The translations under genes were made by a program, and so were the position numbers. 64,000 nucleotides of DNA from Lederbergia sp. NSJ-179 (GTDB lineage: Bacteria > Bacillota > Bacilli > Bacillales > Bacillaceae_C): the NCBI RefSeq assembly GCF_022867885.1, contig NZ_JALIFP010000007.1, forward strand, positions 1 through 64,000, written 5' to 3'. Below, one piece after another: positions 24,580 to 33,913 of the stretch; positions within the stretch are counted from its first letter, which is position 1; each line of letters starts with the position of its first letter. The notes below the pieces were generated by a model that was given only the letters and a program-made list of their open reading frames with translations, did no database searches and was not told the origin of the DNA.

Positions 24580-25971
24580 ATGAAGACAGTTTTGGTTATT
24601 GGCGGCGGTATAACGGGGTTATCTGCCTTATATTCCTTGCATAAATGGAAAGAAGCATCCCAGTCAGATGTGCAACTTATTCTAGCAGAAGCTTCTGACA
24701 CATTAGGCGGGAAAATCAACACGAAGCTAGATGGAGATTTTATCATGGAAACGGGGGCCGATTCAATCGTTGCCCGGAAAATGAATGAAATGACTTGGAT
24801 CGATGAGCTTGGTTTAGGAGATCAGGTAGTTTATAACGCAACAGGTCAGTCTTTTATTTTTACAGCTGGTGAATTGCGGGCGATTCCGGCCGATTCCGTA
24901 TTCGGCATACCAGCTACCATAGAATCATTAGCAAAAAGCACTTTAGTATCGGCAGACGGAAAAGTGGAGGCTTTAAGGGATTTCTATCTTCAAGATCGAA
25001 CATTTACAAAAGATGATTCTATCGGTGATTTCCTTACATATTATCTTGGTAGAGAGATGGTCGAAAAACAAATTGCTCCCGTCCTATCTGGTGTTTATTC
25101 GGGGAAACTGGATGATTTGTCCATTTCATCTACCTTACCGTATCTTCTAGAGTACAAGGAAAAGTATGGGAGTATTATGAAGGGACTTGAAGCCAATCTG
25201 GAAAAATTTCGCAGTAGTGGGGAGAAAAAATTTCTTTCCTTCCGTAATGGATTAAGTACCTTTATAAATGCTATTGAAAAAACACTTCATGATGTGGCCA
25301 TTTTAACCTCTCATCAAGCCAAACAGATTGAAAAACAGGATCAACACTACCGAATTTCTTTTACAAATCAAGAAGTAGTGGAAGCTGATTATGTGATTCT
25401 AGCAGTCCCTGCGTCCGTTTCTCAAGATTTATTTCACGATGCCGATTTAAAGAGAAAGTTTTCCCAGTTTCAAAATAGTTCCTTAATCAGTGTGTATATG
25501 GGATTTGACCTACCTGATGATCTTTTACCTGAAGAAGGAACAGGGTTTATTACGGCAAATAATCAAGAACTTTCCTGTAATGCCTGTACATGGACAAGTC
25601 GCAAATGGGACCACACTTCCCGTAAAGGAAATTTACTTGTACGATTATTTTATAAAAGTAGTCATCCTGCCTATTTGAAAATAAAAGATATGGCAAATGC
25701 TGGGCTATTACAGGTTGCTCGGGATGATATTCGGAAAAGCTTAAGGATTGAAGCAGAGCCTGTCACTTCCGTCGTAACCAAGTGGTCGGATAATATGCCA
25801 ACCTATCAGATCCATCATCGTCAAACCGTGGAAAGTATTGAAAAGCTACTGGAAAAATCCCATCCAGGTATTAAAATGGCTGGTTGTTCTTACTACGGAG
25901 TAGGGATTCCTGATTGTATAAAGAATGGAATGGAAACCGCTGCAACGATTATAAAGGATTTAGAAGAATGA
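24580..25971 (+). CDS. hemY: Coproporphyrinogen III oxidase (HemY/CgoX)
   Basis: This FAD enzyme oxidises coproporphyrinogen III to coproporphyrin III in the Gram-positive haem pathway. The 463-residue protein has the N-terminal dinucleotide-binding motif VIGGGITGLSALYSL, GGKINTKLDGDFIMETGADSI, and the C-terminal FAD-contacting AGCSYYGVGIPDCIKNGMETA. ATG 24580 follows AGAGGGG by 5 nt; the longer frame from 24526 lacks a site. It stands apart from hemE and hemH, which are not in the window, so a second hemY-like gene may exist in the usual cluster. Confidence 0.9.
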   Translation: MKTVLVIGGGITGLSALYSLHKWKEASQSDVQLILAEASDTLGGKINTKLDGDFIMETGADSIVARKMNEMTWIDELGLGDQVVYNATGQSFIFTAGELRAIPADSVFGIPATIESLAKSTLVSADGKVEALRDFYLQDRTFTKDDSIGDFLTYYLGREMVEKQIAPVLSGVYSGKLDDLSISSTLPYLLEYKEKYGSIMKGLEANLEKFRSSGEKKFLSFRNGLSTFINAIEKTLHDVAILTSHQAKQIEKQDQHYRISFTNQEVVEADYVILAVPASVSQDLFHDADLKRKFSQFQNSSLISVYMGFDLPDDLLPEEGTGFITANNQELSCNACTWTSRKWDHTSRKGNLLVRLFYKSSHPAYLKIKDMANAGLLQVARDDIRKSLRIEAEPVTSVVTKWSDNMPTYQIHHRQTVESIEKLLEKSHPGIKMAGCSYYGVGIPDCIKNGMETAATIIKDLEE

Positions 25972-26071
25972 ATGGTAAGCCACTATAAAGTACGAAAACG
26001 GATAAGGGTAACGCCTTAAAGACTGTTTAGAAGAATGAAACGATCGCAAATTTCCTCAAGAAGGTGATTCA

Positions 26072-27259
26072 ATGAATATTTTTAGAGATTTCCGCAGTTT
26101 TTTTAAAATAAAAGGGGCATGGTATTTAATTCTCGGGATTTTTCTCTATGGAATCGGGACAGGTATTCTCTCCCCGATGAATGCGATTTATATGAGCGAG
26201 GGAATTGGATTATCAAAAGGGCAAATTGCGACCGTTTTTTCTGTTTCCGTTCTGTTAAATATGGCGATTACGATTTTCATTGGTTTTATTAGTGATAAAA
26301 TGAAGCGGAAAAAGCCTCTTCCTCTTATGGCCTTATTGCTTTGCATGACAGGCCTTTTCCTTTATATGAGAGCGGATACATTTATCCAAGCACTAATCGG
26401 GATGATCATCACGGTTGCTCCTTCAGGGTTGATCATGGGACAAATTTTTGCAATGGCTCGTAATCACTTTATGAAATTAGCTCCAGCCATTTATGAAATT
26501 GCGCAAATCTGGTTAAGAGCAATGATGAGTGTTGGCTTTTTTACGGGCTTACTAATTGGGGCAAATTTATACGTATGGGCTGATTTTAAAGGGGTATTGA
26601 TAGGAAATCTATCAGGCTATTTATTTCTTTTTCTATTACTCTTCTTTTATAAAGAATATAAAAATACGGAAGAAGGAAACGCTCGGACAAAAGGGGAGCG
26701 CTTCTCGTTCATTATGCTATTTGCGTTGCTTTTATTTGGTTGCGCCGATTCATTGAGAGGTCTGTATTTACCATTAGTTGTCGTTGATTTATTTGAAAAG
26801 CCCTATCTGATGTCTTATTTATGGAGTGTGCAAGCTGTATTTGAATTATTGTTTATGACCTTTGCCGGTTATTGGGCGATGAAATTTGGAAGCAAGCGTG
26901 TATTTGCCCTCGGCGGCTTATGCGCCATGATCACCTATCTTATTTACAGCTCGAGTCCACCACTGCTGGTTTTCTTTTTCGTGCAACCCATCTATTCCTT
27001 TTTTGTCTCCGTCTTATACGGCGTCGCCATGGGTTACGTACAAAGGATGTTTCATACGAAGATTGGCTTTGGATCAAGCCTCTATGTCTTCTTATTCCAA
27101 ATGGCCTCCTTAGTCGGCTATGTTTTACCTGTTTGGATCCAAGGCTATACACCCCGGATCTTTATTATTCCCACTATCTTGGTGGCGACAGGAATTTTGT
27201 TAATGGTTATCCACATGTTGTTTCGACGTACTAAAAAAGAGCTTCTGACAATGGCTTAA
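26072..27259 (+). CDS. MFS transporter, SET-like
   Basis: The 395-residue protein has about 12 hydrophobic helices, a loop FISDKMKRKKPLPLM corresponding to the MFS motif A between helices 2 and 3, and a central basic loop (EYKNTEEGNARTKGER). The early ARNHFMKLAPAIYEIAQIWLRAMMSVGF segment resembles sugar-efflux (SET) transporters. ATG 26072 follows AGAAGGTGAT. It is transcribed alone, 100 bp after hemY. Substrate is unknown. Confidence 0.8.
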   Translation: MNIFRDFRSFFKIKGAWYLILGIFLYGIGTGILSPMNAIYMSEGIGLSKGQIATVFSVSVLLNMAITIFIGFISDKMKRKKPLPLMALLLCMTGLFLYMRADTFIQALIGMIITVAPSGLIMGQIFAMARNHFMKLAPAIYEIAQIWLRAMMSVGFFTGLLIGANLYVWADFKGVLIGNLSGYLFLFLLLFFYKEYKNTEEGNARTKGERFSFIMLFALLLFGCADSLRGLYLPLVVVDLFEKPYLMSYLWSVQAVFELLFMTFAGYWAMKFGSKRVFALGGLCAMITYLIYSSSPPLLVFFFVQPIYSFFVSVLYGVAMGYVQRMFHTKIGFGSSLYVFLFQMASLVGYVLPVWIQGYTPRIFIIPTILVATGILLMVIHMLFRRTKKELLTMA

Positions 27260-27281
27260 ATGATGCCGTTGTCAGAAGCTC
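27239..27281 (+). terminator. Terminator overlapping the end of the MFS gene
   Basis: GAGCTTCTGACAATGGC pairs with GCCGTTGTCAGAAGCTC across 9 nt; the 5' arm contains the last codons. T-run is weak, so it may act in both directions. Confidence 0.65.
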
Positions 27282-27300
27282 AATCCCGGATGAAAGAAGC

Positions 27301-27776
27301 TCAATTCCGTTTGCCAGCAGGCAAGACAATATTCCAAACGCCGTTTCGAGCGGTGGGAATTTCCAGATACCCTGCCGATGAGTCTTCTATTTTATGAATC
27401 TTGTAGGAACTTCCCAGTGGTGATAATGAAATCGTTGCTTCTTCGACTTCCTGAATATTAGGGAAGTAAATAATAGTGGATTCGCCCATTTTCGCATTTT
27501 CTTCCCACTCCATTTGAAAACTACCTTGTTCATGGTCATGGCAATAATGTACGATCGTTCCCGCCACGGCCATCGGATAGGCTCGTCTCACACCTAAAAA
27601 AGGCGTATATTGATCCATATCAGAAGTATAGCTCTAGTACGTGTCACTACATAAAATTTATCTCAATTTCCAATATACTGACAATTCTTTTCTTTACAGA
27701 CCATATTGACGCCATGGAGCAGGACATGCCTGCCCTTTGCATCAACAAATCGATCCCCTTGAACCTTAATCTTCAT
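27301..27776 (-). pseudogene. GH5 endoglycosylceramidase-like gene with large internal deletion
   Basis: On the minus strand ATG 27776, preceded by AGAGGAGAT, opens an authentic-looking N-terminus (MKIKVQGDRFVDAKGRHVLL then HGVNMVCK) that stops after about 37 codons. The remaining part, 27301-27627, matches the C-terminal beta-sandwich of GH5 enzymes (RRAYPMAVAGTIVHYCHD, ISLSPLGSSYKIHKI). The whole catalytic barrel, several hundred residues, is missing. It is a deletion relic; the parent family cleaves glycolipids or beta-glucosides. Confidence 0.75.
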
Positions 27777-27810
27777 TTTCTACTATCTCCTCTAACTGCT
27801 GAAATTTCCC

Positions 27811-28428
27811 TTATTGATAAGCCAGCCGATAAAGCGGGATCAGCGTTTCAAATATATTTTTAGTGAAATCTAAAAAGCGATTTCCGTCTTTTAAAAGAGG
27901 ATCCTTTGAATCGATATGCTTGCCGACTAAAAATTCCGCTTTTTTCACATCTCGAAAGCGTGTAAGTACTTTTTCCACATCAACTTCACGAATGGATGTG
28001 GCTTCTTTTTTCATATGATCCTGAGAAATCATAAAATCTTGAGGGATCGTTTCCTTTACTGTTTCGATATGGTCTAAGAAATTTTGCGCCATTTTGGCTT
28101 TATTAGGCAGTTCATAGATGAAAGCTAACCAAATAAAAACATGATCGTCAAACAGGCCAACTTGGAAATGTGGATGCTTTTTATAACCACGCTTATTCCC
28201 AGCAATCGCCAGCCACGTATCCTGGGGAGGGTTGACTGTTCTTCGCGCATGTTTGGCGATATGTAAATACATTTCTGAACCAATCATGGCCGATAAATCG
28301 TCTGTTAAAACATTCCCAATCTCTCTGAATTTCGGTTGAATTCTCTCTTGGATGGCCACCATTCGTTCATCAAGCCCATCAATCGAAAAAGTATCAAAAT
28401 CTTGTTGTTCAAATCCAGCAAATGCCAT
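27811..28428 (-). CDS. yktB: UPF0637 (DUF1054) protein YktB
   Basis: The 205-residue protein matches the DUF1054 pattern: N-terminal FAGFEQQDFDTFSIDGLDERM, central HIAKHARRTVNPPQDTWLA, HFQVGLFDDHVFIWLAFIYE and a C-terminal LIPLYRLAY. ATG 28428 is preceded by AAAGGAGTT. The family is common in Bacillaceae and of unknown function. It is transcribed alone on the minus strand, next to the GH5 relic. Confidence 0.9.
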   Translation of the reverse strand: MAFAGFEQQDFDTFSIDGLDERMVAIQERIQPKFREIGNVLTDDLSAMIGSEMYLHIAKHARRTVNPPQDTWLAIAGNKRGYKKHPHFQVGLFDDHVFIWLAFIYELPNKAKMAQNFLDHIETVKETIPQDFMISQDHMKKEATSIREVDVEKVLTRFRDVKKAEFLVGKHIDSKDPLLKDGNRFLDFTKNIFETLIPLYRLAYQ

Positions 28429-28588
28429 GTTTATAACTCCTTTCAGCTTGAGTCATAGGATGTTTATTACTATAAATTTGACTTAAGTATACCCTAACCG
28501 CATTGTAAATAAAATGATTTCATTGTAGTTCGTTGCTAAGAGAGGTAGAATAGGACTATCAGAATGACCAAAATATTGGAGGGCAAAC

Positions 28589-29554
28589 ATGAAACCAAAA
28601 GTGTACATAAGCTTACCTGTTAAGAAGGATGTAAAAGACTATCTGGCTAAATTTTGTGAGGTTCAAGAGTGGCGTGGGGAGGATCGCATCTCCCGTAAAA
28701 CCCTGTTAAAAGAAATAGCTGATGTGGAAGGTTTATTAACGGCGTGGCATAAAATAGATGAGGAATTATTAGCGGCCGCTCCTAACTTGAAGATTGTTAG
28801 CAATGTTTCGGTTGGATATAACAATTTTGATTTGGTTGCGATGAAAAAGCATCAGGTGGTAGGAACAAATACCCCATATGTATTAGATGATACTGTTGCT
28901 GACCTTACATTTGCGTTAATGCTGGCTGCAGCTAGAAGGGTTCCTGAACTTGATCGGTATGTGAAAGAGAAGAAATGGGAACCGGTGAAAGATGAAGCTA
29001 CATTTTTTGGTGTAGATGTCCATCACGCGACCATTGGGATTATAGGGATGGGACGGATTGGAGAGGCTGTTGCCCAAAGAGCCAAATTTGGGTTCAATAT
29101 GGATGTCCTTTACCATAATCGCAGCCGCAAACCAGAAGCAGAAGAAAAATACGGAGCCGAATATTGCGATTTGCCAACTCTATTAAAGCGCGCCGATTTT
29201 GTTGTCATGCTAACCCCGTTAACGGAAGAAACCTATCATTTAATGGGTGAAGCAGAATTTAAGCAGATGAAGAAAACCGCTTTTTTTGTCAATGTATCAC
29301 GCGGTCAAACCGTCGATGAAAAGGCTTTGATCGCAGCTTTACAAACCGGTGAGATCCACGGGGCAGCGCTTGACGTATTTCAAACGGAGCCAGTAGAGAA
29401 AGAGAACCCACTCCTAGAGATGCCGAATGTCGTCACCCTCCCTCATATTGGATCGGCTACTGCTCAAACCCGTCACGCCATGGCGATGCGCGCTGCAGAA
29501 AATATCGTTTCTGCCTTAACGGGAGAGGGGGCCATTGATCCTGTTCAGAGTTGA
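28589..29554 (+). CDS. D-isomer-specific 2-hydroxyacid dehydrogenase (GyaR/GhrB-like)
   Basis: The 321-residue protein reduces a 2-oxoacid such as glyoxylate, hydroxypyruvate or 2-ketogluconate with NAD(P)H. It shows the cofactor motif GIIGMGRIGEAVA near residue 150, catalytic Arg in NVSRGQTVDE, Glu in ALDVFQTEPVE and the His in LPHIGSAT. ATG 28589 has GGAGG 6-7 nt upstream. It is monocistronic and followed by 21-bp repeats. The exact substrate is unresolved. Confidence 0.9.
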   Translation: MKPKVYISLPVKKDVKDYLAKFCEVQEWRGEDRISRKTLLKEIADVEGLLTAWHKIDEELLAAAPNLKIVSNVSVGYNNFDLVAMKKHQVVGTNTPYVLDDTVADLTFALMLAAARRVPELDRYVKEKKWEPVKDEATFFGVDVHHATIGIIGMGRIGEAVAQRAKFGFNMDVLYHNRSRKPEAEEKYGAEYCDLPTLLKRADFVVMLTPLTEETYHLMGEAEFKQMKKTAFFVNVSRGQTVDEKALIAALQTGEIHGAALDVFQTEPVEKENPLLEMPNVVTLPHIGSATAQTRHAMAMRAAENIVSALTGEGAIDPVQS

Positions 29555-29579
29555 ACTGGATCTGCAATTTGGATGTGAG

Positions 29580-29726
29580 GTTCAGCAATTAGGTCGGGAA
29601 GTTCCGCAATTCAGATAGAAAGTTCAGCAATTAGGTCGAGAAGTTCAGCAATTCGTATGGAAAGTTCAGCAATTAGGTCGAGAAGTTCAGCAATTCGAGT
29701 GGAAAGTGCAGCAATCGGGAGCGCTG
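29580..29726. repeat. Seven tandem 21-bp units with core GTTCAGCAATT
   Basis: The core starts at 29580, 29601, 29622, 29643, 29664, 29685 and 29706, an exact 21-bp period. Spacers alternate between AGGTCGAGAA-like and CGTATGGAAA-like forms, giving a 42-bp super-period. The array fills the gap between two genes. Confidence 0.92.
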
Positions 29727-29767
29727 AACCGGAGTGGGATTGACTCAAAAATTTTTAGATAGTGGGG

Positions 29768-30871
29768 ATGAGAGTGAAGATTACGAAGGTTGAAACGTAC
29801 TTATTGGATATACCGTTAAAGCAACGGGCGATTACGGATTCTCAGACAAGGCTGGAATCAGTTGAATTTGTTGCCATCCGGATTGACACAAACGAAGGAA
29901 TAAGTGGATGGGGCTTTAACTGGAACTATACAAAGGGCACGAGAGCCGTTCAAGCGATTATTGATGATACGTATGCACCTATATTAATAGGAAAAGATCC
30001 GTTAATGTATAAAAATATTTTGCGAGAGTTGCATTATACCAATCATTTTATCGGTCAAGTGGGGATTACCCGTGTTGGACTATGTGCGGTAGAGCTGGCC
30101 TTATGGGATATAAAGCTGAAAGTGGCCAATCTGCCTTTATGGAAATATTTGGGTCCTGTCAAAGATAAGGTGAAAGCCTATAATACAGATGGTGGCTGGC
30201 TCCAAGTCACAACAAATGAATTAATCAAAGATATGACAGCTTTAGTGGAACGCGGCTATGATGCGGTCAAAATGAAGCTCGGTTTACCTGATCCAAGGGA
30301 GGACCTTGAACGAGTCAAAGCTGTGCGTAAGGCGATTGGGGACAACATCAAACTAATGGTTGATGTCAATACCGTTTGGGATTTAAAAACAGCTCAAGTA
30401 TGGGGGCGAAAATTAGAAGAATTCAATGTCTATTGGTTGGAAGAGCCAATGAATCCTTTTGATAAAAAAGCCCATGCAGAACTAGCTCATTCATTAGATG
30501 TGCCGATCGCCGTTGGTGAAACGATCTATACAAAATATGACTTTCGTGATTATATTGAAATGGGGGCAGTTGATATTGTCCAAGCCGATGCGACGAAGCT
30601 ATCAGGAATCGATGAATGGTTAGATGTGGCCGCCCTTGCTCGTTGTTATAATTTGGAGGTCATTCCGCACACCAATGTTCAGCAAAAATTACATGCCCAA
30701 CTAGCTGCAGCTTCATCGAATGTGCCGATGGTGGAACACTGCTACGAATCGATCGCCGATATTTGGGAAGAACCGATCAAAGTAGTAAATGGCTACTACA
30801 CATTGCCAGAAGAACCCGGACTCGGATGTAAATTAACGGATAAAATTCTGACAGAGTGTCGAATCGGATAA
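29768..30871 (+). CDS. Enolase-superfamily sugar acid dehydratase (mandelate racemase subgroup)
   Basis: The 367-residue protein has an N-terminal capping domain and a barrel with the K-x-K base motif in YDAVKMKLG (about residue 165). Metal ligands are visible in MVDVNTVWD, WLEEPMNP and AVGETIY, and a late histidine in VIPHTNVQQKLHAQL. Such enzymes abstract the proton alpha to a carboxylate, usually dehydrating a sugar acid to a 2-keto-3-deoxy acid. ATG 29768 and GTG 29774 (MKITKVETY) are both possible starts. It is a single gene; an L-fuconate, rhamnonate or hexonate substrate is possible given the window but unproven. Confidence 0.85.
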   Translation: MRVKITKVETYLLDIPLKQRAITDSQTRLESVEFVAIRIDTNEGISGWGFNWNYTKGTRAVQAIIDDTYAPILIGKDPLMYKNILRELHYTNHFIGQVGITRVGLCAVELALWDIKLKVANLPLWKYLGPVKDKVKAYNTDGGWLQVTTNELIKDMTALVERGYDAVKMKLGLPDPREDLERVKAVRKAIGDNIKLMVDVNTVWDLKTAQVWGRKLEEFNVYWLEEPMNPFDKKAHAELAHSLDVPIAVGETIYTKYDFRDYIEMGAVDIVQADATKLSGIDEWLDVAALARCYNLEVIPHTNVQQKLHAQLAAASSNVPMVEHCYESIADIWEEPIKVVNGYYTLPEEPGLGCKLTDKILTECRIG

Positions 30872-30948
30872 AGTGAAAGTTCAATCAGGGGGAATTCCCC
30901 AGCCTTGAGGTGGGGGTATTACTACCAATTAATGTGGGATAAATTGAA

Positions 30949-30981
30949 AACTCGGGCATTGTAAGGTGCCCGAGTTTTTTC
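30949..30981 (+). terminator. Terminator between convergent genes
   Basis: AACTCGGGCA pairs with TGCCCGAGTT around an 8-nt loop, followed by TTTT. It serves the dehydratase gene and possibly the opposing YibE/F operon. Confidence 0.9.
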
Positions 30982-30998
30982 AATTTACAAGTAGAAAG

Positions 30999-31769
30999 CT
31001 ATTCTGCGACTTTGTCTCGAGTTTTCGTTAAGTAATAGGCATTAAGCCAAGCTGCAATGGGAATAATCAAGGCGATACCAATACCAGAGCAAAAAATCGT
31101 GATCATTTCACCACTAAATATTTTTGAATTTAAAATTTCACTTAGAGAATAGGATAAATCTTTAAACCATAAAAGCAGAGCAAGATAGCCACCGAAGAAG
31201 GCGAAAAATAATGTATTGGTATTGGTTCCCAGAATATCTCTCCCGATGCTTAATCCAGAACGAAATAAATTTCTTCTGCTAATGGATGGGTGATGAAGAA
31301 AGATTTCCCGCATCGGAGAAGTAATGGAGATAGCTACATCTGTAATGGCACCGATGGTACTCATAATAATCACAGAGGCCCCTATTTTGACAAAATCCAC
31401 ACCAATATAAAGAGAGAACATCGCTAATTCTTCCGTTTCTTCTTTACCAAAGCCTTGAATCATCGATTTTTCAGTTAAAATCGTAATGAAAACAATCAGA
31501 ATCACAATCGTAATTATGGTGGCAATGAAGGCGGTTGTCGTTTTACTATTCACTTCATTTATAAAAAAAAGATTAATACAACTGATCACTGTACATCCGA
31601 TCAATGTTAAAATAATTGGATTCACAGTTGGAGCCGTCATAAATAGGACGATCAGTAGGATAACAACAAAATTTAAAAATAAAGACAAAAAAGATCTTGC
31701 GCCTTTTTTTCCACCAATCAGAACCATCAAAAACCCTAAAATGATAGCTAACCATAAGAACACATTCAT
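30999..31769 (-). CDS. YibE/F-family membrane protein (short partner)
   Basis: The 256-residue integral membrane protein has about seven hydrophobic helices and the YibE/F signature (IGAITDVAISITSPMREI, then RSGLSIGRDILGTNTNTLFFAFFGGYLALL). Its start overlaps the stop of the longer partner by 4 bp (ATGA at 31766-31769), showing translational coupling. The family function is not established; some members are linked to small-molecule or ion export. The two genes probably form a heteromeric membrane complex, which is inference from their conserved pairing. Confidence 0.88.
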   Translation of the reverse strand: MNVFLWLAIILGFLMVLIGGKKGARSFLSLFLNFVVILLIVLFMTAPTVNPIILTLIGCTVISCINLFFINEVNSKTTTAFIATIITIVILIVFITILTEKSMIQGFGKEETEELAMFSLYIGVDFVKIGASVIIMSTIGAITDVAISITSPMREIFLHHPSISRRNLFRSGLSIGRDILGTNTNTLFFAFFGGYLALLLWFKDLSYSLSEILNSKIFSGEMITIFCSGIGIALIIPIAAWLNAYYLTKTRDKVAE

Positions 31770-32902
31770 AAGCTTCTCCTCTTTCGCTGAACGAAATAAA
31801 TGGACACATATAAACCGATCGGAATTGCTAATACGATCCCAATCCCGCCTGCCAAGGCGCGTGCTAATTCCAATGAAAGATTCATAGAAAGAGAAAAACC
31901 AAGTGGTGAAGCATTTTTTAAATATAAAATTAGCATCGGAATTGTGCCGCTGATATAAGCAAAAAATAGAATATTGGTCATTGTTCCCATAATATCTTTT
32001 CCGATATCTAAGCCGGAATCTTTCAAAGCTTTTATGGGGATATCGTTATTTTGTTCATACAATGCAAAGATGGAAGCTGACATTGTGATTGCCACATCCA
32101 TGACAGCGCCTAAAGATCCAACAAATAGCCCAGCCATAAATACCATTTGGTAAGGGCGAGTTAAAAATTGCATTTCTTCATAGCGTAATCCGTTTTCGTT
32201 CGTTAACCACAGCACGAAGTAGGTGATGAGGAGCGAAAGAAGGGTGGCGAATAAGGTTGCCAGAATGGCGGCATATGTTTTTTCATTAAAACCATTTACA
32301 AGTAACAATGAAATGGCTGTAAATAAAACGGCAGCCACACCACATATCCAGACTAAACTAATATTAGGGTGCTGGATATATATATCCAAAGCATAGGAGA
32401 GTAACAGCGCATTAACAGCCAAACTGATAATCGAAAATAGTCCCTGCTTTTTTCCGACAATCAGCAAAATAAAGATAAACACCCATGCGGCGAATAAAAT
32501 GTATTGATCACGCTTTACATCCTTGATACTACCAGTAAGCTCTTGATTTTTGGTCAGATCATGATCAATGGAAACAAATAATTCATTGCCAACACGATAA
32601 GGTTGATCATAGGCACCAGAATTTGAATACTCATTGGTTAAATGGATGGACTTTCCTTTTTCTTTTCCATTTTTCATTTCGGCGATTATGTGCTGCGTGG
32701 TCAGCTTGTCCTGATTATCATGCATATCTGTCGATTCCGTGGTTTCGACTTGCTCGACTTTGACCACTTTGGCAATCGGCCGTTCATACAACGAATAATT
32801 GTGCTGGACAAAAATAATGGAGGCAACGAAACAGAGAATGGACAGTGTATAAAACACCATTTTTTTAGGCGATATGGGTATTCTTTTTAGAAGGGCTCTC
32901 AA
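31766..32902 (-). CDS. YibE/F-family membrane protein (long partner)
   Basis: The protein of about 378 residues has one N-terminal helix (VFYTLSILCFVASIIFV), an extracytoplasmic beta-rich domain to about residue 145, then seven or more helices. The signature is SLGAVMDVAITMSASI followed by SGLDIGKDIMGTMTNILFFAYISG. TTG 32902 is chosen because GGAGGT lies 7 nt upstream, giving the usual short cytoplasmic start (MRALLKRIP); the ATG at 33022 has no ribosome binding site. It is coupled to the short partner downstream. Confidence 0.85.
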   Translation of the reverse strand: MRALLKRIPISPKKMVFYTLSILCFVASIIFVQHNYSLYERPIAKVVKVEQVETTESTDMHDNQDKLTTQHIIAEMKNGKEKGKSIHLTNEYSNSGAYDQPYRVGNELFVSIDHDLTKNQELTGSIKDVKRDQYILFAAWVFIFILLIVGKKQGLFSIISLAVNALLLSYALDIYIQHPNISLVWICGVAAVLFTAISLLLVNGFNEKTYAAILATLFATLLSLLITYFVLWLTNENGLRYEEMQFLTRPYQMVFMAGLFVGSLGAVMDVAITMSASIFALYEQNNDIPIKALKDSGLDIGKDIMGTMTNILFFAYISGTIPMLILYLKNASPLGFSLSMNLSLELARALAGGIGIVLAIPIGLYVSIYFVQRKRRSL

Positions 32903-33088
32903 AGCATAACCTCCAATATTGTTTCTTTTATAAGAATAGAAGAACATATACAATGGAGCTAGAATAACAAGGATATATTCATTGGTCAAGTAGTAAAGAG
33001 CAATGTTTATAGGGGTCGTCATAGTAGAATAAATAAGAGCAAGGGGGAGGCTATTAGTAATTTAGTAATTTTATAGAAGGTGATAGAA

Positions 33089-33190
33089 ATGAGATTAGAT
33101 GCCCACTATCCTAGAAACAATCTTCATTCTTCTGCTCGTACGGGGAACAAGCCCGAACAGTACGACATTATCTATGCCGGGCGTACCTAA
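33089..33190 (+). CDS. Possible small protein of 33 residues
   Basis: ATG 33089 with GAAGGTGAT 4-5 nt upstream opens a frame of 33 codons beginning MRLDAHYPRNNLH and ending YDIIYAGRT, directly followed by a hairpin. Its residues show no membrane helix or known motif. The good ribosome binding site and the terminator at its end favour a real gene; the shortness and lack of recognisable family argue against. Confidence 0.35.
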   Translation: MRLDAHYPRNNLHSSARTGNKPEQYDIIYAGRT

Positions 33191-33224
33191 AAATCACCGT
33201 ATAACAGAATATGCTCGGTGATTT
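33191..33224 (+). terminator. Hairpin after the 33-codon frame
   Basis: AAATCACCG pairs with CGGTGATTT across a 16-nt loop; only a few T follow. Confidence 0.5.
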
Positions 33225-33281
33225 CATAAATAATGGTAGTCTATTTATTTCGGGTAATCGGATTTTAGTGTGGAAAGAGGC

Positions 33282-33902
33282 TTAAAAAGTACCCTCTTCC
33301 ATTGCTTTGATCAGTGTGGAAAAGTCAGCTCCATAGATTTCTTCATACACCCATTCATATCCAGTTTGTTTAATTCTCAATCCTGCATTTATGATTTCTT
33401 GTTCCATCATTGACGAGGATATTCTTGGTGAGCCGTCTGAAGAATGTCCTTTCTTTTCAAATTCAACACATACAAAGTGTCCATCATCTTTAAGCACTTG
33501 TTTAATTTGCTGCAACGTTTTAGGTAACGGCTTAACCTCATGCAAAACTAAGGAAGCGAGTACAATATCAATGGAATCATCGGATAGCGGAATATGGTCA
33601 ATACTCCCTTTAATGGGTTGAATATTTTTAACGTTTTCTTCCTTAGCCTTAGCATTTATAATTTCTAACATACTGGGGTCTATATCGAGTGCAAAAACTA
33701 ATCCCTCCACCATTTTAGCAGCTGGGATTGCTAAATATCCTGTACCTGCACCTAAATCCAATATGTTGTCAGTTTTTTTTAATGGGGAGCATGTTCAGCA
33801 GCTTTTCCGGTGGTAAATCCTCTCTTCTTTCAGGGCCGTCCAAGAATTAATTTTTCCGACCAAACGTTCCAGTTCGTTTGAATGGCAATGATTTTTTTTC
33901 AT
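33282..33902 (-). pseudogene. Class I SAM-dependent methyltransferase, frameshifted
   Basis: The C-terminal 159 residues read continuously (LDLGAGTGYLAIPAAK is motif I, ALDID motif II, DIVLASLVLHEV motif III). The true start is ATG 33902 with GAGGAGG 6 nt upstream (MKKNHCHSNELERLVG). Two frame changes separate it from the rest, one near WTALKEER and one in a run of eight A in front of TDNILDLG. The homopolymer change could be a sequencing error; the other suggests real loss. Substrate unknown. Confidence 0.75.
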
Positions 33903-33913
33903 ATAAATCCTCC

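Noticed and set aside
29580-29726. CRISPR-like array of 21-bp units
   Set aside because: The spacers are only 10 bp, alternate between two related sequences and are not unique.
30880-30945. Right end of an IS200/IS605 element
   Set aside because: A CCCCAGCC/GGTGGGG hairpin and a weak similarity to the region near 38995 were noticed, but there is no TnpB remnant or matching left end, so the evidence is too thin.
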